Of a stretch of DNA of 64,000 bases, positions 39,840-53,400 are shown piece after piece. Numbering within the stretch: position 1 is the stretch's first letter; each line of letters opens with the position of its first letter. The position numbers and the translations under genes are program-made. Origin of the DNA: Dermatophagoides farinae (lineage: Eukaryota; Arthropoda; Arachnida; Sarcoptiformes; Pyroglyphidae). The notes under the pieces are model-generated. The model was not told the DNA's origin. It made no database searches and saw only the letters and a program-made list of their open reading frames with translations. The stretch is taken from the NCBI RefSeq assembly GCF_024713945.1, contig NC_134684.1, positions 3,143,001 to 3,207,000 of the forward strand, given 5' to 3'.

Positions 39840-40815
39840 AAACGACACAAAACAGTATTCATATGCATATGAAATGATTACAAACACATGAATGAATTGT
39901 AAATGAACGAAATTCAAATTGCATATATCTGCATCCGATTCTGGCCAAGTAAAAAAAAAAAAAATGAAATGAAATTAAATCTGGAAATCTGGAAGCCAAA
40001 CATTTCATGATACAGCAACAATGCCAGAGGTTTGAATTTTCTTTTTCTTTTTCTTTTTTTTTTTACTTTCACGGTACGGTGTGTTTGATGATTACCCCTT
40101 GTATATGCGAAAAAAAACCAAAGAATAAGCCTAAAGAGAAATTCTTTTCATTTTCATTTTTTTTTCATCATTCTCATAATCATGGCTTATGAATTCCACA
40201 GTGTTCACAGGGTGAACATATATATATATCCAAGTAACGGCAGAAACTTTTAGATCCATCCAATCGACCATTCATTGGAATGAGAAAGAGCGAAAAAAAA
40301 CAAATGATGATTCGTTGGAAATAATTCAATTTTGTTTTTTTTTTTTTTTTTTTTGGTTTACATCCAACACAAGCCACAAACCTCAAAGAAGAAATCATAT
40401 AAATTATCATTGCATATTGGTCACAAAATGGTTTTGGTTTACTGACTTTTATTTCGTGATTTGATCATTAATTAATATGATGATTATCGATTACCGATGG
40501 TATGAAAAAAATATCGAATTTTTAATGCAACAAAAAAAAAAAAAACATTTATATCGCCAACAAATACAATCTGTGTGTGTGTGTGTGTGTGTTTGAACAT
40601 TGATTGTCGATAAAGTTTTAAATTTCATTTTACTGCCACATTCATCGGGTTGTTTCCGAAGAACTAAAAAAAAAAAAGAACCAAAAGATCTAATTTCATT
40701 GGAATTCATCAATTTCATTTGAATTCAGTAATTTCCATGATCCAGCAATATGTAGTATAAAGTTTGACATTTTTTTTTTTTGATCGCTCAATTTTTCGTT
40801 AGTAGACTTTTGATG

Positions 40816-40861
40816 GTGTGTGTCGGTATATGGATATCGATTTCCGCATACCGACACACAC
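40816..40861. repeat. 14-bp perfect inverted repeat (hairpin)
   Basis: GTGTGTGTCGGTAT (816-829) is the exact reverse complement of ATACCGACACACAC (848-861) around an 18-nt loop. The loop segment ATCGATTTCCGC recurs just downstream at about 40871-40882 as a direct repeat. It is not a plain microsatellite because the CGGTAT/ATACCG cores are unique. Confidence 0.75.
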
Positions 40862-41219
40862 ACGCTGGAATCGATTTCCGCGTTTAAATTGATACGAAAT
40901 AATAAGCTATGGCCATTTTTTGTTATTCAGAAAATAAAAAATAAAACAAGGTAAGCATACGCCCATCTTACGCCCACCATAATAGTGTTTTAGAATCTTA
41001 GAACATTGGCAAGCTTATTTGGTTTTTTTTTATTTCTTGGATTCATGCATAGTAGTTAATGGAATTGAAAAATATATGGTGGACTCATATTGTTGCACAT
41101 TGGTGTTTTTTTTGAATCCAACCTACCAACCAACCACCATGACCATCATCAGAAATAGACATGCGTCAATTTTATAAATGAAACAAAAAAAAAATATTCT
41201 CCAATACAAACGACGATAG

Positions 41220-41230
41220 TATATAAAGGG
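41220..41230 (+). promoter_or_regulatory. TATA box of the Cys-rich secreted-protein gene
   Basis: TATATAAAGGG, a close match to consensus, is followed about 30 nt later by an ACAGTTT initiator-like site (near 41251). The ATG of the downstream frame is at 41455, leaving a 5' UTR of about 200 nt. The surrounding GC-richer patch (GGGCAGCGGCC) stands out from the background. Confidence 0.55.
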
Positions 41231-41454
41231 CAGCGGCCAACATTATAATACAGTTTGATGATGATCAGTTGTTTCAAGATCATCATCATCATCATGATTG
41301 AAGTTGAAGAAATGACTGAAAATTGAGTAAAACGAAACATTAAAATTTGTGTTAATTTTCGAATGATATGAATTGAATTTTTTTTTTTCGTTCTCATTAA
41401 TTAATTAATCAAATCAAATTTGATTTGATTTGATTAACAAAAATTTTGTCAACC

Positions 41455-44400
41455 ATGGATGTCAACAACATTCGATTATTATCATTTCGTCACAAATTAA
41501 TGATGATTTTATTAATCATAATATTAATAATGAATAATCAAATAAATTCTGGATTAACAAGTGCATTCTGGACCAGTAGCAGTGGTAGTAGTAGCAGCAG
41601 TAATAATAATAATAATAACTTGGGCGATACTACTAATAGATTACGATCATCACAACGACATCATAGTTTTTATAATAATAATAATAACAATAACCATTAC
41701 AAGGTAGGTTGATATTTTCTTTCTTTCTTTGTTTGATTTTAATTTGATTTTTTTTCTGAACAAGAGAAAAAAAAATGAAATGAAATTGAAAATTTTAATC
41801 ATTCAAAAAAAGTAATAATGGTGATAAGAATCGATAATAATCCATTGATCAATTGTTTTTGTTTGAATCTCTTTTTTTGGATATTTATGAATTGGGAATT
41901 TTTTTCCGCTTTGATTCAGATTTTGACCCAAAAAAAAATTATTCTCCACTACAAATGATTAGTATTCTTTATCACGATATTTTAATTATAGAAAAGACAG
42001 ACAGAATGATGATGAGAATCTTGTTGTTGAACTTTTTGAACTAATATACTCGTCGCATACACACACACACACACACGATGTTCAACCATGTGAAAATAAT
42101 TACCAAAAAAAAAAAAAAAAAAAAGAAAAACCCAGTATGCTCAGACAAAGAATAGAAAAAAAAACGATAAGATCTTATTCAATTAGAGTAAAACAGTAGT
42201 AGTAGTAGTAGTAGTAAAAAAATAATGCATCCATACAGTTCGTTTGTATTTACGAATCTTTATACTTTTTTTTTGAAACAATTGAATCGAAAAAAAGGAA
42301 GAAAATCATTGAAATGATCGTCACCATCACCACCAGAACCATAATTTGGTCGAGAAAAATTATTCATTATTACGATTTAATCAAATTCATTCATCGTGAT
42401 AATAATAATGATGATGATGATGATGATTATGGTCGTCTTCACATACTTTCAATGAAACAAAAAAAAAATTCTTCACTTATTTCAATGAAATGAATGGATG
42501 AATGAATTTATTTTATTTTTTGTTTACACCTAGCGGGCAATCGTAATGGAATGTATGTTTAATTCAATTCTTTCATATGATTGTCGATGACAGATATGAA
42601 AAAAAAAATCCTGAGACAATTGTGATTGCAATGACGGAATAAAAAAAAAAACAGCGAGAATATATTGATTGCTGTCACATGCACACACACATACACATTT
42701 ATTTGCAGATGTTGCAACATTTTATCAAATATTTTAATATCATTTTTCTTTTTAAAAAAAATGATGATTCAAATCGATCACTTGATTCTTTTTTTTTTGA
42801 TGCTTGTAGAATATAATTGTATATTGAATTATTTACAATTAGAATATTCATTTACATGGCCAATGGCTATCATAAACACTGATATGACAATGATGAATAC
42901 AATGGAAAAATCATAATCAAACAAACAAAAACAACAACAACAACAACAGCGACAACAACAATAGCGAATTCTACATTTATTGTGAAAAAATTGATTTTTT
43001 TCCTCTTCTTCTTGTGTGTGTTATCAAATTCTTGAACAAAAAAAAAACCAAAAAACCAAAAAACCAAAAAAAAAATATCACCAAATAAGACATTAAAAAA
43101 TGATTTTCATGTTGGTTTGTTTGTTTGTTTGTTTGTTTGTTTCATGCAATTTTTCTTTTTTTCTCATTTTTCAAACAACAACAACAACTACAACAATAAA
43201 CAAAAAAAAAATTCGGGGACAACAATGACGAATGAAAAAAAAAATTTTGACGTTTCAATTTTGTTTTTCATTTTTCTCCGATTCCGAGAAAAAAAAATTC
43301 CAAAAAAAAGAAAAAAAGATTGAATCCAATGTAGGAATTTATTGAATATGTGTGCGATGATGTTGGTGATGGTGATCACCAAAAAGAAGAAGAAGAAAAA
43401 AAAACATTCACAAAAATGATGAATACATTTTTTCTGGTTAAGCCCTCACTGTTGTATAGTGAGTGATTTTTCGGCGATTTTTGCTATTCTGGAAAGCATA
43501 GAAAAAAAACAGGAAAAGAATCCAGAATCGAAAACAACATAACAGAATTTTTTTGGTTTTTCTGGTTTTTGGTTATTTTCCGTTATAATAATAATGATAA
43601 TAATAATAATCATTCGTTGTCGTCGATGATGTTGCAAAAATGAGAAATGATTTGCGAAGAAAATAAAAAAAAAAACAAAATTCAATTTTGTTTTGTTTTG
43701 TTTTGTCCTTGGATTTTCTTGTGAATTTTTTATTTTTTTTTTCATCCTGTTTCGTTTTGTTTTGTTATATAAAATCTACGGAGCTTTTTTTTTCTTTGGC
43801 CAACAAATGATCAATGATGGAAAAAGTGAAGAAAAAAATTGTAAGAAAAGGATGGAACAAAACAATTTTTTTTTATCATCACTATGGATGGTCCACCAAC
43901 AACACAACATAACATAACATCCTTTCCATTTAGTGATTATTTTGTTTGACAGTGTGTGTGTGTGTATGTGTGTGTATCCACCATGATTATGATGATGATG
44001 ATGATCAGACACATTATCAAGTTACCAGCATGCATTTATTTGTCCACATCAAGTGATATGACAATGAAAAACAATACAATATCATCAATATAATCATGGT
44101 TATGAACAACAACAACAACAACACCAACAAAAACACACACATAACCAAAATAAAAACAAAGAAACGAAACGAAAAATTGATAACAATATTATGTCACCGA
44201 ATAATAAAACATAATTGAAAGAAAAATGAAAATGGAAAAACAAAACAAAAAAAAAAATTTCAGACCAAATACCAAATTGAATGAATTGGAAGTAATTCTC
44301 ATATGATTCACCATGAATATATATGGTTTCAAACACAAAATCCAGACACACTTGAATTGAATAAAGAAACAATTTTCATTTGGTTATCATAATTCTTCTA

Positions 44401-47400
44401 TGGGAATTTTCTAGATACAGAATGTATGAATAGTGGAAAAAAAACAATAAAAATCCGTTTTTTTTCATTTTTTTTCCATCTTCTTTTTTTTCCAACATAG
44501 CTGTTGAAAGAAAGAGAAAATCTATTTATTATATTACATCTCAAGCCTCTCTTTCTCTCTCTCTCTCTCTCGCTCAAAAATATACATTATTATCTGTTGT
44601 TGTTGTTGTTGTTGTTTTTTTTCCACTGTTGGATTCTCAATTCTAATAATAAAATGAACAAACAAAAAAAAAACGAAAGAATCTGGATCACTGGAATAAT
44701 AATAATAAAAAAAAAGTTTAATTTGTGTGCCGCTTTTTTTTCTTCTAAATCACTACTTTACGCCAATATCTTTCATATTGTGATGTCGTCGCCATTGGTT
44801 GCTGTTGTTGTTGTTGATTTCATCAATTTTTTTCTTGGCATTTGTTTCAATCTGGTTTTATGAATCCAAAAAAACAATAACAACAAAAGTGATGGAGAAA
44901 AAACCTCAATTCATTTGAGTGAAAATTCAACTCATTGAGCCCATTTTAAACACAGAATGAAACTAATAAAAAAAACAAACAAACAAACATTCAATTAGCC
45001 GTGTTGTTTTGTTTTTTTTCCAAATTCTTTCAAATATCAAAAAAACAAAACAGAATTTTCAAATTGAAATGACAAAACATTTGTTGATTGATTGTGGCAA
45101 AGGTGGGAAAATTTTTGTCAGAAAATTTCAATGATCATAATGATTTTGTACAGTTTGTAAAAAAGAATTCGAATGGAACAAATTTCTTCTGTCGCATTGT
45201 AAGAGAAAAAAAATTGAATTTAATTTTCAATTTCATTTCATTTCATTTTTTTGTAGCAGTGAAATATAACTGCATGTGTGTGTGTGGGTGCGTTTGTGTG
45301 ATAATGGAAATTGAGATTTGAAATTTTTTTTTGTTGTTTTTGCCATTACATCTATTAGCAATATAGAAATGGAAAAAAAAATTTCTCATTCGAATCAAGG
45401 GAATTCTTGGCTAGTGATCATCATTAGAATCAGATTTTTTTTTTTGAAGAAGAAGAAGAAGAAAACAAAAACGACGACGATGATGATGATGATGAAATTG
45501 AATGAAGCGCAAAGATAAAAATAAAAATAAATTAATGAACAAATGAAGAAAAATCTATATGGCCATTATCATTCGTGTGGAACTGGTGTAACAAGAAAAA
45601 AAATAAAAAATAAAAAAATTTTCTTAATGATTCTGTATGATATGGTGCCATAATTTCAAGAATAACAAAAAAAAAAAAAAAAAAAAAAACAAAACAAAAC
45701 ACAGAAACAAACAAAATGAAATGATACTTGAATACAATGTATCCAATTTGAATGAAGAGAGAAAAATTTTTGAATGAAAAACAACAACAACAACGACAAC
45801 AGCACGAAGAATATGCACTTGAAATAATTATCAAACAAAACAAAACGAATGAACCATTGTCATTCCATTTGGTTCCATAATTGTACTTGTTACTGGATTC
45901 ACCGGGTTTATAATTTTGATATTTTCTTTTTCATATCGATCCAATTAGGAAGAAAACAAAAAAAAAAAAAATATTGTCAAACATAGTCAGCAAGAAAAAA
46001 AATGATGATTGTTTCGATAAATTACGATTGGTGGTTTTTTTTCTTGAAAACAAAAAAAACAATCAGAACCCCAATGGCATTCTCTAGATTTTTGTTTCGA
46101 ATTTTTTTTCCATGCACATATAATAAACACATAAACACATAGACACACACACACACAAAATGTGGATAATTTATGAAACGTGCTTTTCCATAGAAGAATT
46201 TTGGCCATTTCAAGTGTCATCCTATTTTTTTTCTTGATATATTTTGAAACTCAATATCCAATATCAAAAAAAAAAAAAAAAAAAAAAACAAACTTAAGAC
46301 GACGACACAAAAAAAATGAAATAATACTCGACCATTTTACCCGAAGCTAATGCTGAGATTCTGTATTCTGTATATTGGAAAAAAACACACACACACACAC
46401 AAACGCACACAACAAGCTTATAGAATCAGAATCGGGGAAAAAAATTGATCTAGTTTCATTGTCCATATTAAATCGTTTGCAACAATTTTTTTGTATTATT
46501 ATTATTCAGAACAACATTATTTTGTCTAAAATTATCTCTATAGAGTAGAGTTGAAAATCAGTGAAAATGAATCCTAAAAGTGCAATGTGTGTGTGTGTGT
46601 GTGTGTGATGAAAAACTTCATTTGCATAATAATCGTGGTGCGATGAAATATTGCCACAGTTTGTATTTTTTTTTCTTTGCCATTTTCTTCTCACTTATTC
46701 TTTTGTCTTTGATGATCATTTATTAGGAATACATATACTGTTTGTGTGTGTGTGTGTGTGAAAGCGGATAATAGTAAGGTTTAAATTCTTGTCCACAGAA
46801 TATTCTGATGTATGATGAAATATGCAAAAAAAAAAATTTTAATTTTACAAAATGACCATTGTCCATAATACAGAGTTATTAGATTGAATTATATTTACAC
46901 AATTCTATTCTTATTGAATGTGATTTTAAATTCAACCAGGAAAAAAGAAATCGTTTTTTTCAGTGCTACGAATTGAATCAATATATATCAATTGATGTTG
47001 TGCACAAGAAAAAAAAGCCATTTTGAAAAAACGGTGGCAAAAAAAAAAAATACGCTGATAAATCAGAAAAAGCTCTCTCCACACACACACAACCGATGGA
47101 CAATTTTAAATTTCAATCACCAAATAAAATAAAATGATTCCGAATAGATTAATATCTGATGAGCGTATTGTTCTAGTGAAGTGAACAGAAAAAAATAGCC
47201 AAAAACATTAAACATTGGTGCAGTCAACTTTGTAACTACCATCAGACTATAACCAAGGGGAAAAAAACCTTGATAACTGAACCTTGATTGAAAGTCAACG
47301 AAAAAAATAAATTTTTCGATCATCATCACAAATTGATGGGCAAAAAAGTCTAGTAAAAAAAAACTTTTTTCGCGTTGAACATTAAATTGGAAAGAAAAGT

Positions 47401-50400
47401 ACGACCTAATGATGAACACAACGGGTATGGTTCCAGGAATTCCGACAGAAAAAAAAACTAGCAAGTCAAACATCAAAAAAAACAAGAGAGAAAAAAATGG
47501 CAAGAATTCAATCTATCATCGGAATTGGATAATTAATTGTATGTTTTGTTTTTTTCTCACACTAAGAATACGATGGGGAATGGGTGATTCTTTTTTGGTC
47601 AATTTTAATGTTTGTTTCCTTCTTTTTTTTCTATGTGCCGGAAATGTAAATTGAGGGTGAAAAACAACAACAACAAACAAGATTCATTTGTGTGAAAACA
47701 TAAACTTCAAATTAAATCAACACATTGTCATTTAGTTACATAATAACGATGCGATAAATTCCAACTAATGAATCAAGTCAACAAAAATCATTAGTGTTTT
47801 GTCCATCTTTCTATCCATTCGATGATGATTCGATCACCATCATTTAACAACAAAAAAAAATCGAAAAAAAACTGGACATTATAACCAAAAACATATACAC
47901 TAATGATGATAACAAACAAACAATTTTTCAAAAGTTTGGATTTATTTTTTTCCAATTACAATTCAAAATTTTCAACTTGTCAATGAGAAATTTTTAAAAA
48001 AATTTACGATTCTCTTATTATCATCATCATTATCAGATTTTCTCCTGTCGACAAAAAAAATGTCACTTTTTTTCATGAAAATGAAAAAAAATTTGAGGTA
48101 AAGAGGATTTGTCACACACACACACACGCACAGAGATTCATGAGTGATGATCACATAATGGAATCCTATAGAGAAAAAGGAACCGAGAGAGAGAGCGACC
48201 ATTACTTTTTTTTTAGCCATGAAATCCAATTTTCCCATGCCAACATGTCAGTCAAATTTAACGTAGTCGAAATCCATATAGTATGCTATAGGAGAGTTGA
48301 GTTGAATGAAATGAAAAAAAAGTAAAACTAGACTGAATGAAGAACAAAAAAAAAGAGAAAAAATTGATGAAAAATAATAGCCTTTTTGCGATCATTCATT
48401 CACAAAATCAATATATTGTGGTGGCGTGATAACGTCATTAATGATGAACCCCAATTCGAACAGATGAGTGGGGATGAGTTGCGTTTTGAAAGTCAGTTGA
48501 ATAAATGTAGTTATCGAATACACTACATATTGGTGACCTCCGACGTTGATTTTTTTCGTTCAAAACGTTCGGGATTAATTAATTTTTATAAAAATTTGAA
48601 ATAACAAGACGTTGAATTGTAACGATGTTAAACGATAACAAAGAAAATGTAGTGAAATTCGACGATTTAATGAAAAGTTTCAATGACCTGTACATTGAAG
48701 TTGAAATGCTATGTGATGAAGTTGCACGACATGACGAAAGAAATTCAATAAACGTAAATTCAATCGATAATCGGCCGAGAGTTCCATCATCCTCTGGTTC
48801 GTTAAAGTCAACTGATACTTGTCGTTTGCAACCTAAATTTCATTCCAATGGTAAATATTGTTATTCGCATTTCAAATATTACGATAAAGCAAATAAATGT
48901 GATGATCCAAAACGATGTAAATACGTCTCTTCTATCGATGGCGATTGTTATCGGTTATTCGTGTTTGACCATAGATCAAAACGTTGGATCTTAATAGATA
49001 CTGGTTCGGTAATATCCATATGGCCGAAATCAGCTAAAGTTATCATATCAAAACCTACAAATTACGATCTGATAGCAGCTAATGGTACCAAAATTAATAA
49101 TTATGGTGAAACGTTTCATGAACCTGATTTAGATCTACGGCGATCATTTCCATTTACGTTCGTTGTAGCTGATGTCGAATATCCCATTATTGGTGCCGAT
49201 TTTTTATCAAAATATGATCTATTGCCGGATATTCGTAGAAACAAATTGATTGATAATGTGACAAAATTTTCGATTAGAGGTCATAAACGTGTAGCAGACA
49301 TACGTCATATCACGATGATCTCTGGCAACAATTTGGATGATAAAGTAAAACTATTGTTACAAAAGTATCCTAATGTATGTAAACCAAATTTATCGCTGGA
49401 CGTTAAACATAACACTGAACACCATATCGTATTGAAAGATGATCAGCCTATTTTCGCACGACCAGCGCGTGTGTCAATGGCTAGAGCTACTGCCGCTAAA
49501 GAGCAGATTATGCAAATGGTTAAGATGGGTGTCCTTAGACCATCTTCATCCAGTTACGCAAGTAGAATGGTAATACAGCCGAAGAAAGATGGAACAACGA
49601 GAATTTGTGGTGATTATAGAGCGTTGAACGCCAAAACAGTTCCTGACCGTTATCCAATTCATCACATACACGATTTTTCGGCGAATTTGAATGGGAAGAA
49701 AATATTCACGACAATTGATTTGAAAACGGCATATTGGCAAATTCCGTTGGCGAAAAATGATTGTAAAAAGACGGCGATGACAACACCGTGGGGTTTGTTC
49801 GAATATACACGGATGCCTTTCGGTTTAATCAATGCACCAGCTACGTATCAACGATTTGTCGATTCAATTTTTCGTGAATTTGATAATGTATTCGTGTATC
49901 TGGATGACATTCTTATAGCTTCGGAAGATAAAGAAAAAGCAATCACCGATCTAGACAAAGTATTGAAACAATTGAATGATAATGGTATAACCATTAATCA
50001 GAATAAATGTATATTCATCAAAGAGAAAGTAAAATACCTCGGACATGAAATTTCCCCCGATGGTATTGGTATGCTTGAAGAAAAGTTAACGGTTATTGAT
50101 TCATTTCCAAAACCGACATCCAAAAAGTCATTGAAACGATTCCTAGGTATGGTAAATTTTTATCGGAGATTCATACCAGGCGCAGCAAATTATATGTTGT
50201 TGTTGCTGTCGATGTCCTTTGGGACAACTCCCATTTTTTTTCTCTGGTTTGGACGAAAAATTTTTATATTTTCACTTCTCATGGATCGATTGAACTCGAT
50301 TTTCTTTCTTTTTTTTGTCGTAACTCTGAAACACAATATTCATAGTGTACAGGGGCCAGGTTATTTTTTTTGTCTCTATTTTGATTCACTATAGAATAGT

Positions 50401-53400
50401 AATCCATCAATCATTATTGTCATCATCATTATACGAAAGACGAAATGAAAAACGACCATTGACAAATGGTAATACAATTCTAGATTCTTCAATGTATATA
50501 TGCTAAACAAGGTAGCAATTAATTGGATCGACTGTCAAAACAAAGAGAAAAAAAAATTCTGGCCATAACAAACTTTGTTTTATGCAAAACGAAAAGTCAT
50601 GCCATGTGTATATTATATATATATAGTCAACTTGGAACCCATGGAAAAAAATGGACCATTAAATTACAATTGAAGATAATTTTGAAAAAAAAATTATCCG
50701 GTCACACTACACTATATTTTGGACGGAGAATTAGCTCACGAACAATTTTTTTTTCGTTGATCATTTAGTGTGTGTGTGTGTGTGTGTGTTTTTGTTCAAG
50801 TTTGATGAAAAAGTATCGTTATTGAGCAATGGATCTATTGTAGTGACGAATCGATTGACATCTGTCATACAAAGAGAAAGAGAGAGAAAGTTTCATAGAC
50901 AAATGGTTCATGTTTGGAACATTTCCGGACAGTCTTGGTTCGTATTCTATTTTTGATTTTCAAGTATGATCCGGAAACTATTTCATTTTTCTTTTCATTC
51001 GTTTCTCCAAATATTCGACAACAACAATGATATCATTTATTCATATTCGAATCGATTGGTTTTTTTTTGCATTCTGTTTGTCATATAATGCCATTAATAT
51101 ATAATATATACTTACTGGGTCATAAATAAAGTCATTGCCGGTGAAAAAAGAAAAGAAAAAACAAAAACAAAAAAAAAACAAATGAAATACAGTTGTTATA
51201 TAATATTATAACCTATATCTAATTACAGTAATCATGGGCGTTTCATTTATGTATGATGATAATGATAATAATGATGGTGGTGATGATGGTAGTCCATAAA
51301 GTAATGACAATAAATTTATTTTTTTTTTTACTTTCAAATGGCTTGTCCAAAGGGACAAAAAAAAATTTATTATTATCTTGACTTGAAGAAAATCTAGATC
51401 AAGTCAAGATCACTATAAATATGTTATGATGATTCGATACGAATGGTTGAATTGAATAAATTATTGAATCATAAATATCTGAGAGATCTCAGATGAGCAA
51501 ATGAAAAAAACAGTCAAGTTATAAGCTAATTATAATGAGAAATGACAAGAAAAAAAAAACACACAGCGTTATTTGTTTGGCCGAATGAGAAATTAAGAAA
51601 ATGGAAATAAATAAAAAAAACAAATTGACAACAATGTGTGTGTGTGTGTGTGTTTGTATTGTTGTGATCGATGACAGTGTTTCCGGTCGTAAATTTCAAA
51701 TTATTTGGCAAAAAAAAAGAAAGAATTTCGAAATGGACAAATAACAACAACAACAAATGATTGTACAAATCGGGCGTGTTAACATGTTATCTATGGATGG
51801 AAAAATATTTTTTTCTAACAAACAAGTTATAAATTTTTCATCATCATCAAGGTTTTGCGAGTTTTTTCTGGAAGGAGTGGAAGGGGGAAGGGGAATAGAC
51901 CAAAATGTGATCTAAAAAATGAACGTACACACACACAGAGTGAAGATATTCAATCACAGTCCAATCTCAAATCGACATCATCGTCATCGTCATCGTATCC
52001 AATTATATCTGGATGGTAAAGTAAAAACATTGAGAAAGGGAGAGAACGAGAGAAACGATAAAATCTTGCTGTTTCAGCTAAAAATGAAAAACAAAAAAAA
52101 AAAATTCTATGGAAAACTTTGGAATTTTTTTTTGTTCACTTGTAATTGGAGAAGGTGGATGGCCAAAATGATAGTTAGTTATTAAAAAAAAAAACAACAT
52201 AGTCATCATCATCATCATAAATGTGTTGTATAATGTAAAAGTTTCCAATTGGATTACAAAAAATAAAAAAAAACGAGATGGATACTTTTACCTGTCGAAC
52301 AGAATAAATAATAATGAAAAACAAAACAAACACAAACAAAAATCACTGGGCAATATGAAAAAAAATACTGTCTGATCAAATGGTCTGAATCCAATGACTT
52401 GTATTTGATTTTTTTTTTTTTGTAGAATTTGAATTCAAACTGCAAAAATGGTATCATCAGGCACGTCGAGCAAGCAAGCAAATACAAACAAAACTAGCAA
52501 AAGTAAATACATCTTGCAAAACACATCACAACGATTGATAAATGAACCAAACAATTGGATGAGAAAAAAAAATTACAAACACCCAAAATGTACACGAACA
52601 TACAATTAACAAACACAAGAGAAAGAATCTTGTTCTTGTTAGTTAGTTTTTTTCTCAGCACACACACACACACAGAAAAAAAATTCCGTGATTCAAAATC
52701 AAATCAACAACAAAAGCAGCAAGAACTGCCATTTCCGACAGCTAATTAGGATTCGTATAGCAGCGACAACAACAACAACAACAAAAAATGAAATCACGAA
52801 TGATGAACTAGGAAAAAAAAAACACTGACCGATTCGAATTTCAACCGAGTGAAAAAAAAAATTCCTAATTCTAAATTCCTAAATGCAAATTCAATGTACC
52901 ATACAGAATTGTATTGAGCTATAGGAACAAAAAAAAAAAATTCGGTAAATACTCATCCACCCACATATGACATAATTTTCATCTTTGCATAGTTGTTGTT
53001 GTTGTTGTAGCTAGTAATATTGTTTTTCCATTACAATTCTAGATTCTAATGCAAACTGAAACGAAGTGATCATTGATGATGATGATGATAACGAATTCAC
53101 GAAACAGAGGAATATTCGTAAAATAACCCAAAATTTACTATGATTGTCTATATATTCGATTGAATACAAATAATAATAATAATAATGATAATAAAAATGT
53201 CGTCTCGTTTTTTGTTGTTGTCGTTGTTGTTGTTGTTATTGTCGTCTTGGTTCTAATAACAATAATAATGATAATAATAATAATAATCAAGATCAAATAA
53301 TAAGATATGTCAATTCATGGAATTATTCGTTGATTGTTCCAGTTTTTTTTTTCGTTTGTGTGTGTGTGTGTATGTTTGGTTATTCTTGGATGGCTATTCG

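Larger units (their letters stand above)
36927..41219. other. Intergenic region with microsatellites
   Basis: No gene seen. It contains (CAA)n/(TAA)n at about 36950-37010, (GT)n at 37725-37752, a (TGA)n tract at 39348-39393, a 34-base poly(A) at 39804-39837 and a long hairpin at 40816-40861. Open frames here are low-complexity. Confidence 0.6.

Noticed and set aside
44504-44863. 119-codon frame in intron 1 of the Cys-rich gene
   Set aside because: Made of CT, TTG and poly-A/T tracts; no sign of coding selection.
47117-47503. 128-codon minus-strand frame with hydrophobic stretches
   Set aside because: Phe-rich translation of A-rich DNA. Candidate membrane segments are compositional and there is no recognisable family.
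48386-48604. 72-codon frame before the retrotransposon Pol frame, considered as gag
   Set aside because: It spans the candidate LTR and PBS and shows no Gag-like motif, so it is better explained as LTR and leader sequence.
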